Origin: Colius striatus | Lineage: Eukaryota; Chordata; Aves; Coliiformes; Coliidae | DNA: 64,000 nucleotides | Assembly: GCF_028858725.1 (NCBI RefSeq) | Contig: NC_084774.1 | Coordinates: forward strand, 9,708,001-9,772,000 | Reading direction: 5' to 3' | Part shown: piece by piece, positions 1-24,139 of the stretch | Layout: every line of letters starts with the position of its first letter | Position numbering within the stretch: the stretch's first letter is position 1 | Notes under the pieces: generated by a model | What the model was told of the DNA's origin: nothing | The model's input: the letters and a program-made list of their open reading frames with translations, nothing else | The model's database searches: none | Position numbers and translations under genes: made by a program

Positions 1-16
1 CAGCATGGGCCCTTAC

Positions 17-71
17 TTCTGTAGTAGTTGTGCGTGGCCATGAGCGAGCCGCTTGATGGGATGGATGCCAT
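17..71 (-). CDS. PPDPF: PPDPF first coding exon (partial gene, runs off left edge)
   Basis: Read on the minus strand, an ATG at 71-69 opens MASIPSSGSLMATHNYYR, which matches the N-terminus of pancreatic progenitor cell differentiation and proliferation factor (PPDPF/exdpf), a small vertebrate protein of about 114 residues linked to exocrine pancreas development. A GTAAGG donor follows directly (gt at 16-15), so the exon ends in phase 1 and the rest of the gene lies left of the window. The exon begins at 106 after a CCCCCAG acceptor, leaving 35 nt of 5' UTR (106-72). Position and orientation fit the known vertebrate order PPDPF(-) EEF1A2(+) KCNQ2(+), which supports the call despite only 18 complete codons. 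No frameshift is seen. Confidence 0.88.
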
Positions 72-1010
72 GGCTCTTGATCTTGGTTCTTGTGCAGATC
101 TCAAACCTGGGGGAGGGCAAAGGGGCAGCTGTCACTGCTGAGGAGCCACAGAACAGCCCTTACAGACCCCCACAACCAGCCTGGGGCCTGACCTGCAGCC
201 ACACACACCAAAGAGCTGCAGGAGTTTAAATGGTACCAGTGGGATTTCTCAAGCCATTTGCCACGGATCCCTACCCAGGGCACTGCTCTGGGTACAGAGA
301 TTAGTGCTGGTGTTTAAATCTGCAGCTGGAGAGCTCAGGCTAAGAGCAAAGCCACAATCACTCCCTGCAGAGCAACAGCTTGCACAGAGCACAGGCTGGC
401 TAAGTCTGCACAGCACCTTCCCCCAGCCCCACACCGGGCTTTTGCTTCCTTGCAGACATCCAGTTCCCCTCGTTGTATCAACAGCTGGGGGTTACGAAAT
501 CCCAGGCAGAGCTTGCGTAAGTAGCAAAGGAGTGTTTAGCTCAGGGCACATACCGAGGGTTTTCAAGCAAGAAGTTCCAGCCTCAGCCTGCCCCCAGCAC
601 TGCCTCCATCAGCCCTGAGCTGGGGCAAACCTGTCAGCCCTGCACCCTCTCACACAACACATCCCCCTCCTGAGACATCTGCTTCCAGCACGGGCTAAAG
701 ACTTGCTCTCCCTGCCCCACAACAAGACCACTTTTGAGCTGGAGAAGTATTTTCCTTCCCCTGGCACAAAGCACCACTCTGTTAAGATGCAGCCTCTTCC
801 CACGCCCTGATCCCTTCCGTTCGACCTCCACAAGGCAGTCAAAGAGCCCCTTGTCAGCACAAGGCAGTTCCCAACACCCTGCTCCGAGGAACCGAAAATG
901 CACCGACCCGGGCTGTGAGCCAGGTCCTCCCCAGATCCTGAAGCAGCTTTCCACCGTCTCGCGATGCACCCACTTACTGAGTGTCCTGACACGCAACATC
1001 CTCCGCTCAC

Positions 1011-1270
1011 CAGCGCTCTGCGGGGAAACTGAGGCACGGAGCCTCACACAAAGTTTCACCCCGAAGAGACTCGGATCGTTCCTAAATCACTCCCCACCCC
1101 CCCCATTGCTACAGGTCACCCCATTCCCCCTCGCCTCGTTTCCCGCGGGGGGCAGCACACCTGGGGGGCTGGCGGCGGCGGGGTCCGGCGGGCGGGCACT
1201 AGGACCCGGGGGGCCGCTGGGCGGCGGCGCCGCTCTCCGCTGGGCACCGCACGGCCTGAGCCGCGCTGCT
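1011..1270 (-). other. PPDPF: PPDPF candidate non-coding exon 1
   Basis: The minus-strand 5' UTR exon should begin about 25-35 nt below the TATA box at 1304-1297, so near 1270. The best-looking donor below it is CTG|GTGAGC with gt at 1010-1009. Weaker alternatives are CAG|GTGTGC near 1161 and TCA|GTAAGTG with gt at 977-976. The downstream acceptor at 107-108 is firm, but the choice of donor is inferred from motif quality only, so the right end of intron 1 is uncertain. Confidence 0.4.
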
Positions 1271-1480
1271 GCCGTGCCCCCCCACCGCGCCCAGCCCTTA
1301 TATGCCCTCTGGCCACGCCCTCCTCGGGCCAAACAGCCAATCGGAGAAGGGGCGCGGCAGGACACGCCCCCTCCCAGCCCACGCCCCCTCCCAGCCCGCG
1401 CGCCCACCAGCGGGCCGTGCGCAGCGTGGAGCAGCGCGAGCCGGGGATGGGGATGGGGTCGTGCCGGGGTCCCCCCAAAC
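1271..1480 (-). promoter_or_regulatory. PPDPF: PPDPF promoter (TATA, inverted CCAAT, GC/CACCC boxes)
   Basis: On the minus strand CATATAAG lies at 1304-1297. A CCAAT box in reverse orientation (ATTGG, 1341-1337) sits about 35 bp upstream of it. Between and beyond are repeated CACGCCC/GGGCGTG motifs of the Sp/KLF type (about 1314-1390). The block lies in a CpG-rich island spanning roughly 1130-1480. Spacing of TATA, CCAAT and GC boxes is typical of a minus-strand core promoter and points to PPDPF rather than EEF1A2, whose own promoter is 7.5 kb to the right. Confidence 0.7.
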
Positions 1481-3886
1481 CCGCACCCCACACTCAAACG
1501 GCACCGGGAGTGTGGAGAGACAGGATCTGAAACATTTCCAAGCGGCCGAGGCCGCCTTTAAAATTGGGAGTGGGAAGGGAGAAATAAATCCGTATGGATC
1601 TGGTGGGGTTGGGAGCGGGATGGGCTGGGTCAGTTTTGGGGCAGAATGCTGTGTTTTGGAAGGAAGAGGCTGCAGCACGGTCTGAAACGCACCATCTCCG
1701 TGTTTGGGTGCTGTGGTGGAAGGCGCGGGTATGGCAGGGTAGAGCTCCCGGAGGGGTGAGCGGAGCCGGTGTCGCGGCTGTGGCAGAGGAAAACAGCAAC
1801 TCCCCGGGAAATTCCTGTTTGAGTGGGATGGGAATGGGGCTGGGAAGAGAAAAAGCGGCTCCGGTTTGTGTCAGAGCCGCGGGGAGACGCGAGAGCCTCG
1901 CGGTACCTGCGCGCAGGCGGCTGGATGTGCGCGGGAGCTGACGCGGGACTCGGGGGTTCTCTCGTTCACATCCAGTGATGGTGCCGAGCAGGGTGCTGCA
2001 GCCAGCACGCTCAAGCCTGGCCATAAACTCTTAGAGTTTGGGTGGAGCAGCGGGAATGGGCTGTGATGGCTTAGCCGGTTCGGGGTTTGGAGCCGGGAGG
2101 GTGCCAGGGTCCCAGCGTGGGCTGCTTCTGGCACAAACTCTTCATGCAACGGGCTTCACTCCTCGCCCAGTCTGTGATTTGTTTCCTTACTGAGCTGGAG
2201 CTGCTGGTTAAGCAGCGGGGGCTGGCGGGCAGCGCCGGGGGAGGCAGCGCTGAGCCGCTCCCGGTGGGGCATCGATGTCCCCGCGAAGCTCAGGGAGCTG
2301 CCCCAGGGCTGAGCATCTCCTGGGACTGTGTTTCTCAGCGAGACGAGCTCCTCGGGCATCGAGAACGCTCCGCGTGAGCCGTGTCCCCAGGTGCCCCCTC
2401 CTGACCCACAGAACAAGGTGGATGACGCTCGGGAGTAAGTTCCTCCAGCCGTGCCTCAGTTTCCCCGCTGCCGATACTGACTCAGCGCTTTCCAGAGGAG
2501 GAATTGGCTGAAGGCTGGGATGGACTTTGAGTAGACAAATACCAACGGGCAGTTTAAACAGCCACGTGGTTGGTTTTGTGCCCAGCATTAGGCTTCACTT
2601 CTGTGCCTCGTGATCAGAGGGTTGATTTTTGGGGTCCCTGTGTCCAGCTCCCAGCCCTGCAAAACAGAGACAGCCCCAGGGCATGAGCTGGGGACATTTC
2701 TCAGCCCAGGAGGGGAAAGATAGAAAGGTTAAAATTGAGCACTTTCAAAAAGTCACTTTTGTATCAGTGAAGTTGTGCCAATTCTCAGGTTCCTCCTCAA
2801 ATCCTTCCCAGGAGATGTATTGCTGCATCCTCAGCCCCTCTAATAATCTACAGAGCAATATTGATGGAGAGTTCACAGTCTCTAATGGAGTCTATTCCTC
2901 CCAGCTGGTACTGGCTGACTTTGTACCCCACCGAGCCTGAGGGAGCTAATTGCTTTAATTAATGATGGAGGAGAGATGAACAAACACTTCCTCACCCCCA
3001 CAATTGTGGCTGCTTTTTAAATGATCAGCTCATTAAGCAGCAGATAGCACCAGGGGCAGGATGCTGTACCTATAGCAGTGGGGGATGGACCAGGGCTGTG
3101 CTGGATTGGGAGGGAGCTACATTCTCCAGCAAAACATGTCTCACTGCTCTTCATCCCAAAGCCATTTTGCCTTCATGGTGCAGCAGGAGCAGTGGCTGGG
3201 CTTCAGAGCAGCCAGGGGAGACTGATGGAGCATCCAGTCTGGTTTCCCAGGTCAAAGCCTGTCCTGGGTGTGCTGAGGAGAAGAAGATTCATTTCATTTG
3301 TATTGATCAAGAACCAGTTGTTTCTAAAGCAGGTGGGTGACAAGATTTGGATAGATTTTCCTCTTTGTTTTCCCTCTAATTAGAGCCTCTCAGTGGACCT
3401 CAACTCTTTCCAGTTTACTTATGAACAAGGGTTCTGTGTTTTCCTTCCTCTAAAAACCCATTAGACTCCCAGGGCTCCATGTTACAGCTGGCAACTGGCC
3501 TTTGTTATCTGCCTGCTGTGTGTGCTTTGGGGAAATCACCTCTCCTGTCACAGCCTGTGCTTGGCAGAAACACCTGGAAGGCAGCAAAGGACCTGCTGTC
3601 ATTGGCCTCCAGCAGCATACGTGGGACAGCACAGAAGATGTTGGGTAAGGCTGGGGACAATGAGACACCCTGATGTCCACCACTGAAGGTTTTGCTTCCT
3701 TCTCCCTGTGTTGAGAACCTCTCAGAGCAGAGGAGGGAGCAGACATGAGCTGTGCTCTGGCTCTGCTCCGCTGCTCCTCCTCTGATGCATTTTCTGGGTC
3801 GCGTTGCTCAGTGTCAGGGTTGGGATTCGGGCAGTGTCCACCCAGCACAGGCAGCTGCTGCCACCTATGGATAAAATACAGCCAAA

Positions 3887-3907
3887 ATCAGCACCTCAGA
3901 CATCACC
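3887..3907 (+). promoter_or_regulatory. RE1/NRSE-like REST site (candidate)
   Basis: The 21 bases contain a perfect left half TCAGCACC and a partial right half with GACA. By eye about 16 of 21 positions fit the RE1 consensus, but the first G of the right-half GGACAG core is A and its last G is T. EEF1A2 is neuron- and muscle-restricted, so a REST site 5 kb upstream would be sensible. This is motif evidence only. Confidence 0.3.
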
Positions 3908-6900
3908 TTAGGGCAATCTTGTCTCCCTTCCCTCTTCTCTCTTCTCCCAGCACCTTTGCAGCCACGCTGAGGTCAGAGCAAGAGTGGCTGAGAAGCCAAA
4001 CTCATACCTTCTGTGTCATCTTCTCCTGCCTGCACCTGTTTGAATCAGAAAAAGAGGAGCTGTCCTGGAACTTCAAGGGGAGACTTATGTTTGTGGGACT
4101 GGGGGAGATTTCACTGCCATGTGCCAACAAGTTCCTCTCTGATACAAATCCTTGGGTTCTGATGGGGGTTGGTTCAGCAACACATTTCCTCATAAAGCTC
4201 CCTTGTCCTTATTTCTCTCCCTGGATGCATGCAAAGCTTCTGCTGTTAGCCAGGTATCTCCATTAACAGCCCTTGGACTAAAGTGAGCAGAGATATGAGT
4301 AGCCAGGGTTGGGGTTTTTGCTCTGTGGCTGTGGTTTAGCAAGGAAAGCCATCCCAGCATTAATGCAGGCTGTTCCTAACTCAGAGGTGTGCATGGCTGC
4401 CAACACAAACACATCAATCTGTTCTAGCTTGATGTAGCACCAGATACCCTAGCTGTCAAACCAGTGTGGTCCAGGAGCAAGCCAGCACCCTGTAACAGCA
4501 TTAAACCACAGGGCAGAGGTGTCTCATCTCGTTTGTGCTTGACCTGGGCCAAGGTTTGTCCTCTCCTTGGCACAGGGGGACATTTACAGGGTCAGCATCC
4601 TGCAGATGCTACATCCAGGCATGGGCATGTCAGAGTGTCCCTAAAGAGATGTACTTCAAGTGGTGTTTTCCTCCTCCCCTGGTATTAAAAGTGATTTCAG
4701 AGCATGGAAATGTGCATCCTGGCTGCTTCCCAGATGGACAGCAGCTCAGGTTGAGCAGGTTTATCCTCCACAACCTCTTCTCTGCCAGTGGCATCTCAGG
4801 GAGACGGAAGAAATAGAGTAGCAATATTAAAATGACAGTGAGGAAGGGGAAGAGCAATGCAGGAGTTAAAATCTTGAGAGGAAATTTGAGTTTGGGGAAG
4901 GAGCTGCTGTGTTAGACCAGGGAATGGGAACATAAGGGTGTCCTGTAACCCCTGGGGTGCTGCTGAGCCTAGAGAGGTGGGATTTCCCCCTCTTGACCCT
5001 ATAACTTGTGGAAAAAGGGTTTCTGGCAGAGCACGTCCATGGCATTCCTGGTACCATTCCCACCCAGGATGGATGGGGACAGTTTTTAAGGCCTTTAAGC
5101 TCTGTCCCTTGAGCATTGTGACCTCAGATGGCCCCGAGAGCCCGATGGCTGTGGCTACACCAAAGCCCTGGAGATGGGTCCCAGCAGTGTGAGCATGATG
5201 GTGGGTCCTTGGGTGCAGCCTGCCCTGCTCAGGGTGCACTGCTGTCCCATCAGGGATGACACCAGACACCATCCCTACTTGGGCTTGGGCATCTTGTTAT
5301 TGCTTCCAACGTTTATTTTTAAACCTCTGTCTCCAATTTAAAGGTATCAGCAGCATGTGCTGAGGGCAGGACCTCAAAATGCTCCCCTCCTCCTCTTTTA
5401 TCTGCCTTTCTGCCCCATTACTTTGGTCTTTATCTCCCCTTTCCAGGTCTACAGTGTGAGCATGAGCTGAAAAACCTGCTGGCATCAAAAGCTTCATAAA
5501 GACTTCTCCTGTTTGGTGCCTTGGGACAGAAATGCTGCCAGACAAACAGTGACACATGACACACCAAGACAAGGACTGGAAAGGTTGACCTCCAAGTCAA
5601 CCCCAGGCAAATATGCCCTAGAAACCTGTGGGAGATGTAGCAGGGACTCCTCATCCCATGCTAACCTCGATTAAGGTGAGGTTTAACTGAGCTGGGAATG
5701 CCTGGCTTGTGTGCACTGAGGATTGCCATGGGATACATGTTGTTTAGACAAGGAGAGGATGGCCAATGTCTCTGTGTTTTGAGCTTGTCCACTCCCAGCA
5801 GATGATAAATGCTGAAGTGTCTGGGTGCAAAGCCTCCAGGACTGATGTGGAAGGATCTGGAAGCCTGACTATGGGAAGAAGGAAACCTGACAGCATTCAG
5901 CCCTTCCGAGAAGCTGCTCTTCACTGCCCTACCCTCCTCTGAGCTGCTTTGCTGATGGCTGTTGCCACGGTGCCCTGAATTTCTTCCTTTCAGAGGTAAT
6001 GCCTCTATTGTTTTGCACTGGAAGAACGAAGAAAAGAGCTATTTACAGCCTGTGTGTCCAACCACAACTTTTCCCCAGCAAGAGAGAGGCTTCTGGAGTG
6101 ACATCAGGGCAGGAATCCCTCCTGGCTGCTGCCAGCTCTGCCCAAACCTTCAGAGATGCACTTTACAGTGAGAAAAACACGAGTGCTCAGTGAGCTGAAC
6201 GTGTTCCTCAGAGGAAGAAACACCCCCAGCATGAAGGCAGATGCAGGCAGACAGCCTGGGGTGTTCACATCCCAGATACATACCAATTACCAGCACTGCA
6301 GATTATTCACACTCCCAATCACACTGTGAGGAGCCTCTTTGGAAGGGGAAAAAGGAAAGGAACCTCAGTTATTATGGCTGGGTAACTTTAGCACAGCTTA
6401 AAGCATCAGGTCCTAACCTGGGGGCTGCCAGGCTGGATGCTCAAGGTGGTGATGAAAGGGATAAGAGGTACCTGCTATTCCTGTGTGCAGCCTGCCCATC
6501 CCTTTGGGGGATGGGTCTGTTTTCTTGAGTGAGCCCCAAATCATTCAGTGATGGATGGCTTTTAGGGCTGAGGAAATGAAGCCTAAATAGGATGCATGGG
6601 GATTGTTGTAGCTGGGACCTGAATCTAAAGCCAGGAGCATGGAGACAAGGTGCTAAACTTCAGGCACCCTGGGATTTTTGTCTGCTCAGGTCTCTTACTT
6701 TACATGACTGAACATTTAAGGACAGATTGTCACTCTTTTCCAGAAGGGAAGACAGTTCTAGTTGGCTGTGGTGGTCCCCAGGGACTATGTGTGTTGGGTG
6801 AAGTCCTTTTCTCCAGGTGCCAGCCAGACCTGGGCACACAGCTGAGGCTTTAGAGCTTCTCAGAGGCTGGGCATAAAGTGGCTTAACTGAGCCAGGATTA

Positions 6901-6939
6901 TCCAGGTCTGCCAGCCCTCTCTCCTACTCCTGTCCCTTG

Positions 6940-6949
6940 CTATTTATAG
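6940..6949 (+). promoter_or_regulatory. MEF2-type site CTATTTATAG with nearby E-box
   Basis: An exact match to the MEF2 consensus CTA(A/T)4TAG lies about 2 kb upstream of EEF1A2 exon 1. A CAGCTG E-box follows at 7178-7183 and an ATTATAAAG A/T-rich element at 6977-6985. MEF2 plus E-box pairs are typical of muscle and neuronal enhancers, which matches known EEF1A2 expression. Function is inferred. Confidence 0.3.
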
Positions 6950-8282
6950 TCTGATGGGCCATCAGGCTCTGTTTCATTATAAAGCACAGCACAGTGCACT
7001 GCCCTTTTTATCCTGCCTGTGAAAAGAGGTGAAAATTCAACTTCTCTTTAGTGGAGAAGGAACAGAGGGAGGAGATGTGCATCACACAGTCACCTGGGGA
7101 GGGCAAATTCAGCCCAAGCAGCAGTGGGACCTGGGATTTACTCCATCTCCACAAAGGCTGAAATCTTCACAAGCAAACAGCTGCCTGCTGAGGGCAGTTC
7201 CCAGGCAAGAGAAAAAAGAGATTATTTCTTGGCAAGGCACTGAAATACAGGTAAGAAGAGGAAGGCTTGTATAAACCCATCCCTCTTCCATGTTCTCACA
7301 CTTGCTGTCCATCCCTGGCACATCCAAATAGGTAACACTCCTATTCCTACCCCAAAACAAGGCTGGGTCAATCCCTTGAGGTGCTTCTTTAGAGCTTCTC
7401 TCTTGGAAGTCTCTTCTTATTTTCTCTGGCACTCAGTGCATTTTATGTTTTGCAAGGAATGCTGCATAAAAGGGAAAGATTATCTTTCCTATCATGTTTC
7501 TAAGCAAATACCAATGGCTTTGTAGCACCCATTAAAAAGTGAACTCTCCCTCTTAGCACTGATGAGAGGTTGGTGACATTTTCATCTGCAGGAGGTGTAA
7601 GGTTTTAACTCTTAGGCTATGCAGGTGAGAGTGCTGTCATAAGGGTATCTGAGAGTACCCGATTCAGCTGTTAGATTCACTGGAATGATGGTCTGGGCCT
7701 TAAAATTGCCCTGGACTATTATGTAGCTGAATTCAAAATGAGCTTTCTTTTGGCCTACATTTGCCTTTTGGTTCACAGAAAAAAAGTGGCTTTAGCCTGG
7801 TAATTGCAAAGCTGACACAGGTGAAAATGTTCTGACCACTACATGTTGTTGTTTTCCTGCAAAGAATTATTGGCAGTATTACCAGAAGAGATTCTTTGTC
7901 ATTTCCTTGACCTCATAGGACTTGAACCCCATCTCCCATTAAAGGAGATGATATTAATAAGCCACAGATGCTTCAGCAACGTTGGTTGCAGGTGCAGAAA
8001 TCTGTTTTGCTCTTTGCTCCAGGGCTGGTGCATTCCCATCGAGGCAGAAATGTGGGCCAATGCCTGGGGGGCTCTGCCCAGGGAGGCATTTGCCCCTGTG
8101 CTGGGCAGGGACCTGTATCTTCCCAGCACAGGTAAGAAAACAGCCCTCCTGCACCACTGGCCCCACTCAGGGCAGAGCAAGAGCTGTGGTACTTGGTGGT
8201 CCTGGGCCTCTGTCTCCTGCCAGTTCTAACCCTTCACCCCCAGGGTCCAAGCCCCTCTGTATCTCCATCACCACTGCCCTCC

Positions 8283-8803
8283 CTGGAGCAGCACTTCCAT
8301 CACTTTTTCTGCCTTCCAAAAAGCCCTTCCTTCCCTCTCCCTCTGTCCCTCTATCTTCTTCCCATCCCACTATCTCCAGTCTCTCCATCTCCCCCATCCT
8401 TCCACCTTCTTCTCATCTTCCATCTCTCATCTCTCCATATTTTACCCTCCCACATTTCTCCCATCTCTCTGTCTTCCATCCTGCTGTCTCCCTCTGCCTT
8501 CTGTTCCTCCATCTTCCCATCCCTCTCTCTTCCACCCCTCCATTTCTCCCATCCTCTCCATCCTCCATCCTTCCTACCATCTGCTTCTCTCTCATCCTTC
8601 TGTCTCCTTCCCATCCCTCCCCCCTCTCCATTTCCCCCATCCCTCCATCTTCCTCCCATCCCTTTATCTCCATCCTTTACCTCTTTCCCATCCTTCCAAC
8701 TTCCATTTCTCCCATCCCTCCTTCCTCTCTCCTAGCCTCGTCCCCCGTCTCTCTTTCCCCATCACCTCGCCCTGCTCCCTCCTCCTCCTCCTCCTCCTCC
8801 TCC
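8283..8803. repeat. Long pyrimidine-rich degenerate tandem tract ending in (CTC)n
   Basis: About 520 bp in which the plus strand is almost entirely C and T, built from variants of TCCCATC, CCTCCATC and TTCC units, finishing in a pure (TCC)n stretch at about 8778-8803. The overlapping open frames on both strands are low-complexity translations of the repeat (Ser/Pro/Leu on plus; Gly/Arg/Glu on minus). It ends roughly 130 bp before the EEF1A2 transcription start region. Confidence 0.85.
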
Positions 8804-8937
8804 CGCGGGCGCCTCCCCCTCTCCCCCGCCCGGTACCGCATTGCCGTAGTGCGGGGGGGCCGCTGCATTGCGCTGCCGCCGTCAATAGGTGGGGGCCCCT
8901 CCCGGGGAGATAAAGCTGCCGGAGCCCAACCTGGCAG
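8804..8937 (+). promoter_or_regulatory. EEF1A2: EEF1A2 core promoter
   Basis: This GC-rich block sits just upstream of the inferred non-coding exon 1. It carries GC-box-like stretches (about 8891-8907) and a TATA-like GATAAAG at 8909-8915, placing initiation near 8935-8945. The surrounding CpG-rich zone extends from about 8800 to 9460, into intron 1. The promoter position is deduced from the strong donor at 8964 and the TATA-like element; no transcript start can be seen in sequence. Confidence 0.6.
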
Positions 8938-8963
8938 CCTCTGCCGCCCCGACCGCCGCTCCG
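8938..8963 (+). other. EEF1A2: EEF1A2 exon 1 (5' UTR, non-coding)
   Basis: A donor CCG|GTAAGAG follows position 8963, and EEF1A2 genes carry a non-coding first exon. The 5' end is approximate and is set from the TATA-like element at 8909. Intron 1 then runs from 8964 to 10358 (1.4 kb). Confidence 0.6.
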
Positions 8964-9009
8964 GTAAGAGCTCCGGGCCGGGGCCGCTGCGCACCGAGGG
9001 GAAAGGGGG

Positions 9010-9027
9010 ACACACACACACACACAC
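9010..9027. repeat. (AC)n microsatellite
   Basis: A short pure AC dinucleotide run lies in EEF1A2 intron 1, 47 bp after the exon 1 donor. Confidence 0.9.
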
Positions 9028-9145
9028 CCCGGCCTTTGGGGTGCGGGTGTCCTGCCCCAGGGGCTGCGGGGCTTCAGGGACACCCCCTGCCCCGTGTGCT
9101 GGATGCTCGTGGGGTGCTGCCGGCCCCGGGGTACCCGCGGGTGGT

Positions 9146-9161
9146 GGGGAGGGAGGGAGGG
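9146..9161 (+). other. G-quadruplex motif in EEF1A2 intron 1
   Basis: Four G-runs of three or four bases are separated by single A residues (GGGGAGGGAGGGAGGG). This is the tightest loop form of the canonical motif. It is on the transcribed (RNA-like) strand about 180 nt after exon 1. A second G-rich run of about ten G lies near 9250. Confidence 0.7.
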
Positions 9162-10250
9162 AGAGGATGAGGCAGGGTTGTTCCTTCATCCCGCAGGTGG
9201 GAAAGAAGCCGCTTCGCTCCCCCATCCCCCAGCCCTGAGCTGCTCGGAGGGGGGGGGGGATATCCTAAAGCGACCCCCGCATCTCCCATCGTGGGTGCGG
9301 GGGGATGGAGAGGGACCCGCAGGCGGGCTGGGCGCTGCCAGGGACCGGGACCGAGCATCTCCGTGAGCTGCGAAACAGCCAGATCCGGGCTGGAGCTGTT
9401 CAAGGGCGAGGGGAGGGTGGAGGGGGGAGCACGGGGCAGAGGCTTCTGGCGGGGATGTTATCACCCGCATGACTGCGTTGCTATCAGGGCAGCAAACTCC
9501 TCCTGACCTCCTTTACTTTTATAGGCAGCTTGGTAGAATTGGATTTTATTAGGGGTGGAATTAAAGCTGCTCACGGTGCCGGGTTTGTGTGGCAGCTGCA
9601 GAGCCATGGCAACGCCGGCACATGCCAGAGCAGCTCCCGGGCTGGCCACAGCCACTTCTGGCTTTTTTAGCCTCTTCCCTCCATTTCATCCAGATCCGTG
9701 GCAGTGAAATATAATGAACTCCCCTCCATACCACCTCCAAGCACCCCAGCCAAGCCTTGCAGCCCCTCTCTATTTGTAGCCTCTGCCCAGGGCAGATGGG
9801 AAGGGCTATTTTTGTCTGTCCCATTTTGTGGACACCTGAACCGTGCCCAGCTTTGGGAGCGCTGAGGGCAGCTCACAGGGGACAGGGATGGGCACCCACA
9901 ACATGGAGGAGATGCCCTGGGCTTTGGAAAGAGCGAGAAGGCAGCAGGAGCAGCCCTGGGCTGGAGGAAGGGGTTGGGTTTTTCTTTCCAGGGGAGGAAG
10001 GGCACCTTCGAGGCACCGATGACGTAGCGCTGGGAACTGGGGGTCTCCGGCCGAGACGCCGGTGAACGTGGTGCCTTGCTGAGACTTGGAGGCTGACTCT
10101 GCTGACCAGAAATAGCCCAGCTGGTCTCCTCCAGGACTGAGCTGGCTCCAGCCCAGCCTGGGCAGAGCTGCCAGACGAGGCCGGGTACCCCTGGCCAGGA
10201 TGGGGCACGTGGGAAGGTGGGATGAGGGGAGCGGAGCCCTCCCTGAGGGG

Positions 10251-10358
10251 ATGCTGTCACAGGAGAGGCTCTTTTTGACCCTTCCTTCTTCCCCTGAGGG
10301 GCTGCAGGGATGCTGTCCCAGGAGAGACTCTTTTTAACCTTTCCTTCTTTCCCCTTAG
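10251..10358 (+). repeat. 59-bp tandem duplication of the EEF1A2 exon 2 acceptor region
   Basis: Copy 1 (10251-10298) and copy 2 (10310-10358) both begin ATGCTGTC, pass through GGAGAG and CTCTTTTT, and end in a C/T-rich tract followed by AG. They differ by about five substitutions and one single-base indel. Copy 2 supplies the acceptor used here (CCCCTTAG at 10351-10358). Copy 1 ends in CCCCTGAG (AG at 10297-10298), a potential alternative acceptor that would add 60 nt to the 5' UTR without touching the protein. Confidence 0.85.
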
Positions 10359-23910
<13,552 letters not shown>

Positions 23911-24110
23911 ATCGTGGGCTCGCAGTGCATCGCTCAGAAACCATCCCTGACACCAGGACGCTGCCGCCGTCTCCCCCGGGCGCATGTGTGCACATCAGCT
24001 TGTAAGAGTTTATATGTCAACGACTGGATGCTCACCATTAAGGTCCAGTGGAAATTCTTTAAAAGGAAAAGCATGTTCCAGCGTTTGTGAGGCTTCATGT
24101 TAATTTTACC

Positions 24111-24116
24111 AATAAA
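24111..24116 (+). terminator. EEF1A2: EEF1A2 polyadenylation signal AATAAA
   Basis: A canonical AATAAA lies 200 nt after the stop codon, so a short 3' UTR of about 220-230 nt (23911 to roughly 24135) is expected. A (GT)n stretch at 24229-24241 is GU-rich but about 115 bp downstream, farther than usual for the downstream element. Confidence 0.8.
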
Positions 24117-24139
24117 ACTGGTACAACATCCACAGTGGA

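Larger units (their letters stand above)
1481..8282. other. PPDPF-EEF1A2 intergenic spacer, no gene recognised
   Basis: About 6.8 kb of mixed-composition DNA. Open frames here are short, lack splice-site support and match no family I recognise. No RNA gene was seen, and no clear transposon. Two candidate factor sites are listed separately (RE1-like at 3887, MEF2-like at 6940). Because the PPDPF and EEF1A2 promoters are divergent, this spacer could hold enhancers for either gene. Confidence 0.6.

Noticed and set aside
734-1561. Open frame of about 275 codons on the plus strand near the PPDPF promoter
   Set aside because: Overlaps a minus-strand TATA/CCAAT promoter and CpG island, Pro/Ala/Arg-rich, no domain or splice support.
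7982-9238. Open frame of about 418 codons on the plus strand upstream of EEF1A2
   Set aside because: It is mostly a low-complexity Ser/Pro/Leu translation of the pyrimidine tract, runs through the promoter and exon 1 of EEF1A2, and shows no domain.
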